DNA of 6,322 nt, taken from positions 1-6,322 of the forward strand of contig JBIKRQ010000369.1 in NCBI GenBank assembly GCA_044349155.1, written 5' to 3'. The translations under genes were made by a program, and so were the position numbers. This DNA is from VGSZ01 sp044349155. Lineage in GTDB: Bacteria; Myxococcota; UBA727; VGSZ01. The notes below the pieces were generated by a model. That model made no database searches. It was given only the letters and a program-made list of their open reading frames with translations, and was not told the origin of the DNA. Positions 6,109 to 6,322 of this stretch are shown in pieces; position 1 is the first letter of the stretch; the number at the start of each line of letters is the position of its first letter.

Positions 6109-6163
6109 TGGTACCGGAAGGAGTCGAACCTTCGACCGCCGGATGAAGAGCCATCGCTCTCCA
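6109..6163 (-). pseudogene. tRNA-Lys-derived repeat, copy next to the intact gene
   Basis: It has the same extent as the other copy (D-loop to CCA) and the same altered anticodon-arm sequence. Its acceptor end is shortened to GGTACCA by loss of 3 nt, and no 5' acceptor strand exists. It starts 23 nt after the terminator of the intact tRNA and is followed by its own terminator. Confidence 0.85.
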
Positions 6164-6186
6164 GCAGCCGCTTGGGCTGTTGCGGC

Positions 6187-6212
6187 AAAAAGAAAACCCC
6201 GCCGAAGCGGGG
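6187..6212 (-). terminator. Intrinsic terminator of tRNA-Lys
   Basis: Six nt after the tRNA CCA the minus strand reads CCCCGC-TTCG-GCGGGG and then TTTTCTTTTT. The stem and loop are identical to the downstream terminator; the T-tail differs by one base. Confidence 0.9.
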
Positions 6213-6218
6213 TTGTTC

Positions 6219-6294
6219 TGGTGGGACCGGAAGGAGTCGAACCTTCGACCGCCGGATTAAGAGTCCATTGCTCTACCAACTGAGCTACGATCCC
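6219..6294 (-). tRNA. tRNA-Lys (anticodon CTT)
   Basis: The 76-nt gene includes an encoded CCA. The acceptor strands GGGATCG and CGGTCCC pair over 7 bp with one G-U. The D-arm GCTC/GAGC encloses AGTTGGTA, the anticodon loop is CTCTTAA (anticodon CTT, reading AAG), the variable loop is CGGTC, and the T-arm GAAGG/CCTTC encloses TTCGACT. The anticodon stem is slightly weak, with an A-G mismatch at 27-43 and a T-G pair below it. The gene closely resembles E. coli tRNA-Lys. Confidence 0.95.
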
Positions 6295-6298
6295 GAAG

Positions 6299-6304
6299 TC
6301 TATA
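6299..6304 (-). promoter_or_regulatory. Possible -10 box of tRNA-Lys
   Basis: TATAGA lies 4 nt before the first tRNA base on the minus strand, within an AT-rich stretch unlike the rest of the window. It would place transcription start at or just inside the mature 5' end, which is very close. A -35 element would fall at or past the window edge. A more distant promoter or a multi-tRNA transcript is equally possible. Confidence 0.25.
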
Positions 6305-6322
6305 CCCTACAAAAATAAGAAC

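Larger units (their letters stand above)
5999..6218 (-). repeat. Two tandem 110-nt units of tRNA-Lys 3' part plus spacer and terminator
   Basis: Unit one is 5999-6108 and unit two is 6109-6218; the intact tRNA starts at 6219, the next repeat boundary. Each unit holds the tRNA-derived segment, a 23-nt spacer containing a small CAGCC/GGCTG stem, and a terminator. The units differ only by a 3-nt loss in the acceptor end of unit two, a 3-nt loss in the stem remnant of unit one, and one base in the terminator T-tract. Shared differences from the real tRNA show that one copy gave rise to the other. Confidence 0.9.

Noticed and set aside
5999..6163. The two tRNA-like copies as functional tRNAs with a new anticodon (CTT, TCA or CAT by shifting the loop)
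   Set aside because: Neither has a 5' acceptor strand, and one has a shortened 3' acceptor end, so no cloverleaf can form.
5999..6218. CRISPR-like array
   Set aside because: There are only two direct 110-nt units plus the tRNA itself, with no variable spacers. The repeated part is tRNA sequence and terminator.
5917..6279. N-terminal extension of the zinc-ribbon/GYF frame up to an ATG at 6279
   Set aside because: The extension translates the tRNA gene and its repeats, giving the well-known spurious VEGSTPSG-type peptides, and it crosses two terminators. The GTG at 5916 has a perfect ribosome-binding site.
5937..6318. Several overlapping plus- and minus-strand frames with repeated RKESNLRPP or GVEPSTAG peptides
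   Set aside because: These are translations of tRNA sequence and its tandem copies, not proteins.

Overview
The window is GC-rich bacterial DNA in which every gene I can support reads on the minus strand. In transcription order (high to low coordinate) these are a tRNA-Lys, a zinc-ribbon/GYF membrane protein, a type I dihydroorotase, a GreB-type transcript cleavage factor, and a very large aldehyde dehydrogenase-aminotransferase fusion that runs off the left edge. The MJ0042-type zinc ribbon joined to a GYF_2 domain, the GC-rich codon use and the frequent GAC/GTC triplet runs suggest a deltaproteobacterial or Myxococcota-like organism. That placement is inference and could be wrong.

Right end (about 5917-6322): an intact tRNA-Lys(CTT) with encoded CCA lies at 6219-6294. 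It is followed downstream by a strong intrinsic terminator with a UUCG loop. Then come two tandem 110-nt units. Each begins with a 55-nt copy of the 3' two-thirds of the tRNA (D-loop to CCA) and carries or adjoins the same kind of terminator. The copies have no 5' acceptor strand, so they are tRNA-derived repeats rather than tRNAs.

Middle (3167-5916): the zinc-ribbon/GYF protein starts at a GTG with a perfect GGAGGT ribosome-binding site and ends in a single C-terminal membrane helix. Dihydroorotase follows almost directly. Its probable ribosome-binding site lies in one arm of an 8-bp hairpin, just inside the end of the upstream gene, so its translation may be coupled to that gene. GreB follows after a 70-nt gap dominated by a GTC/GAC trinucleotide repeat.

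Left (1-2989): one uninterrupted frame of at least 996 codons encodes an AstD-like aldehyde dehydrogenase (about residues 1-482), an unassigned linker of about 155 residues, and a class III PLP aminotransferase (about 638 onward) with a lysine 6-aminotransferase-like active site. I read every codon from 2989 to position 2 and found no stop. Together the two domains could convert an omega-amino acid to its semialdehyde and then to the acid within one chain. This fusion is the most interesting object in the window. Apart from that gene, the genes are housekeeping or uncharacterised and no shared pathway is apparent.
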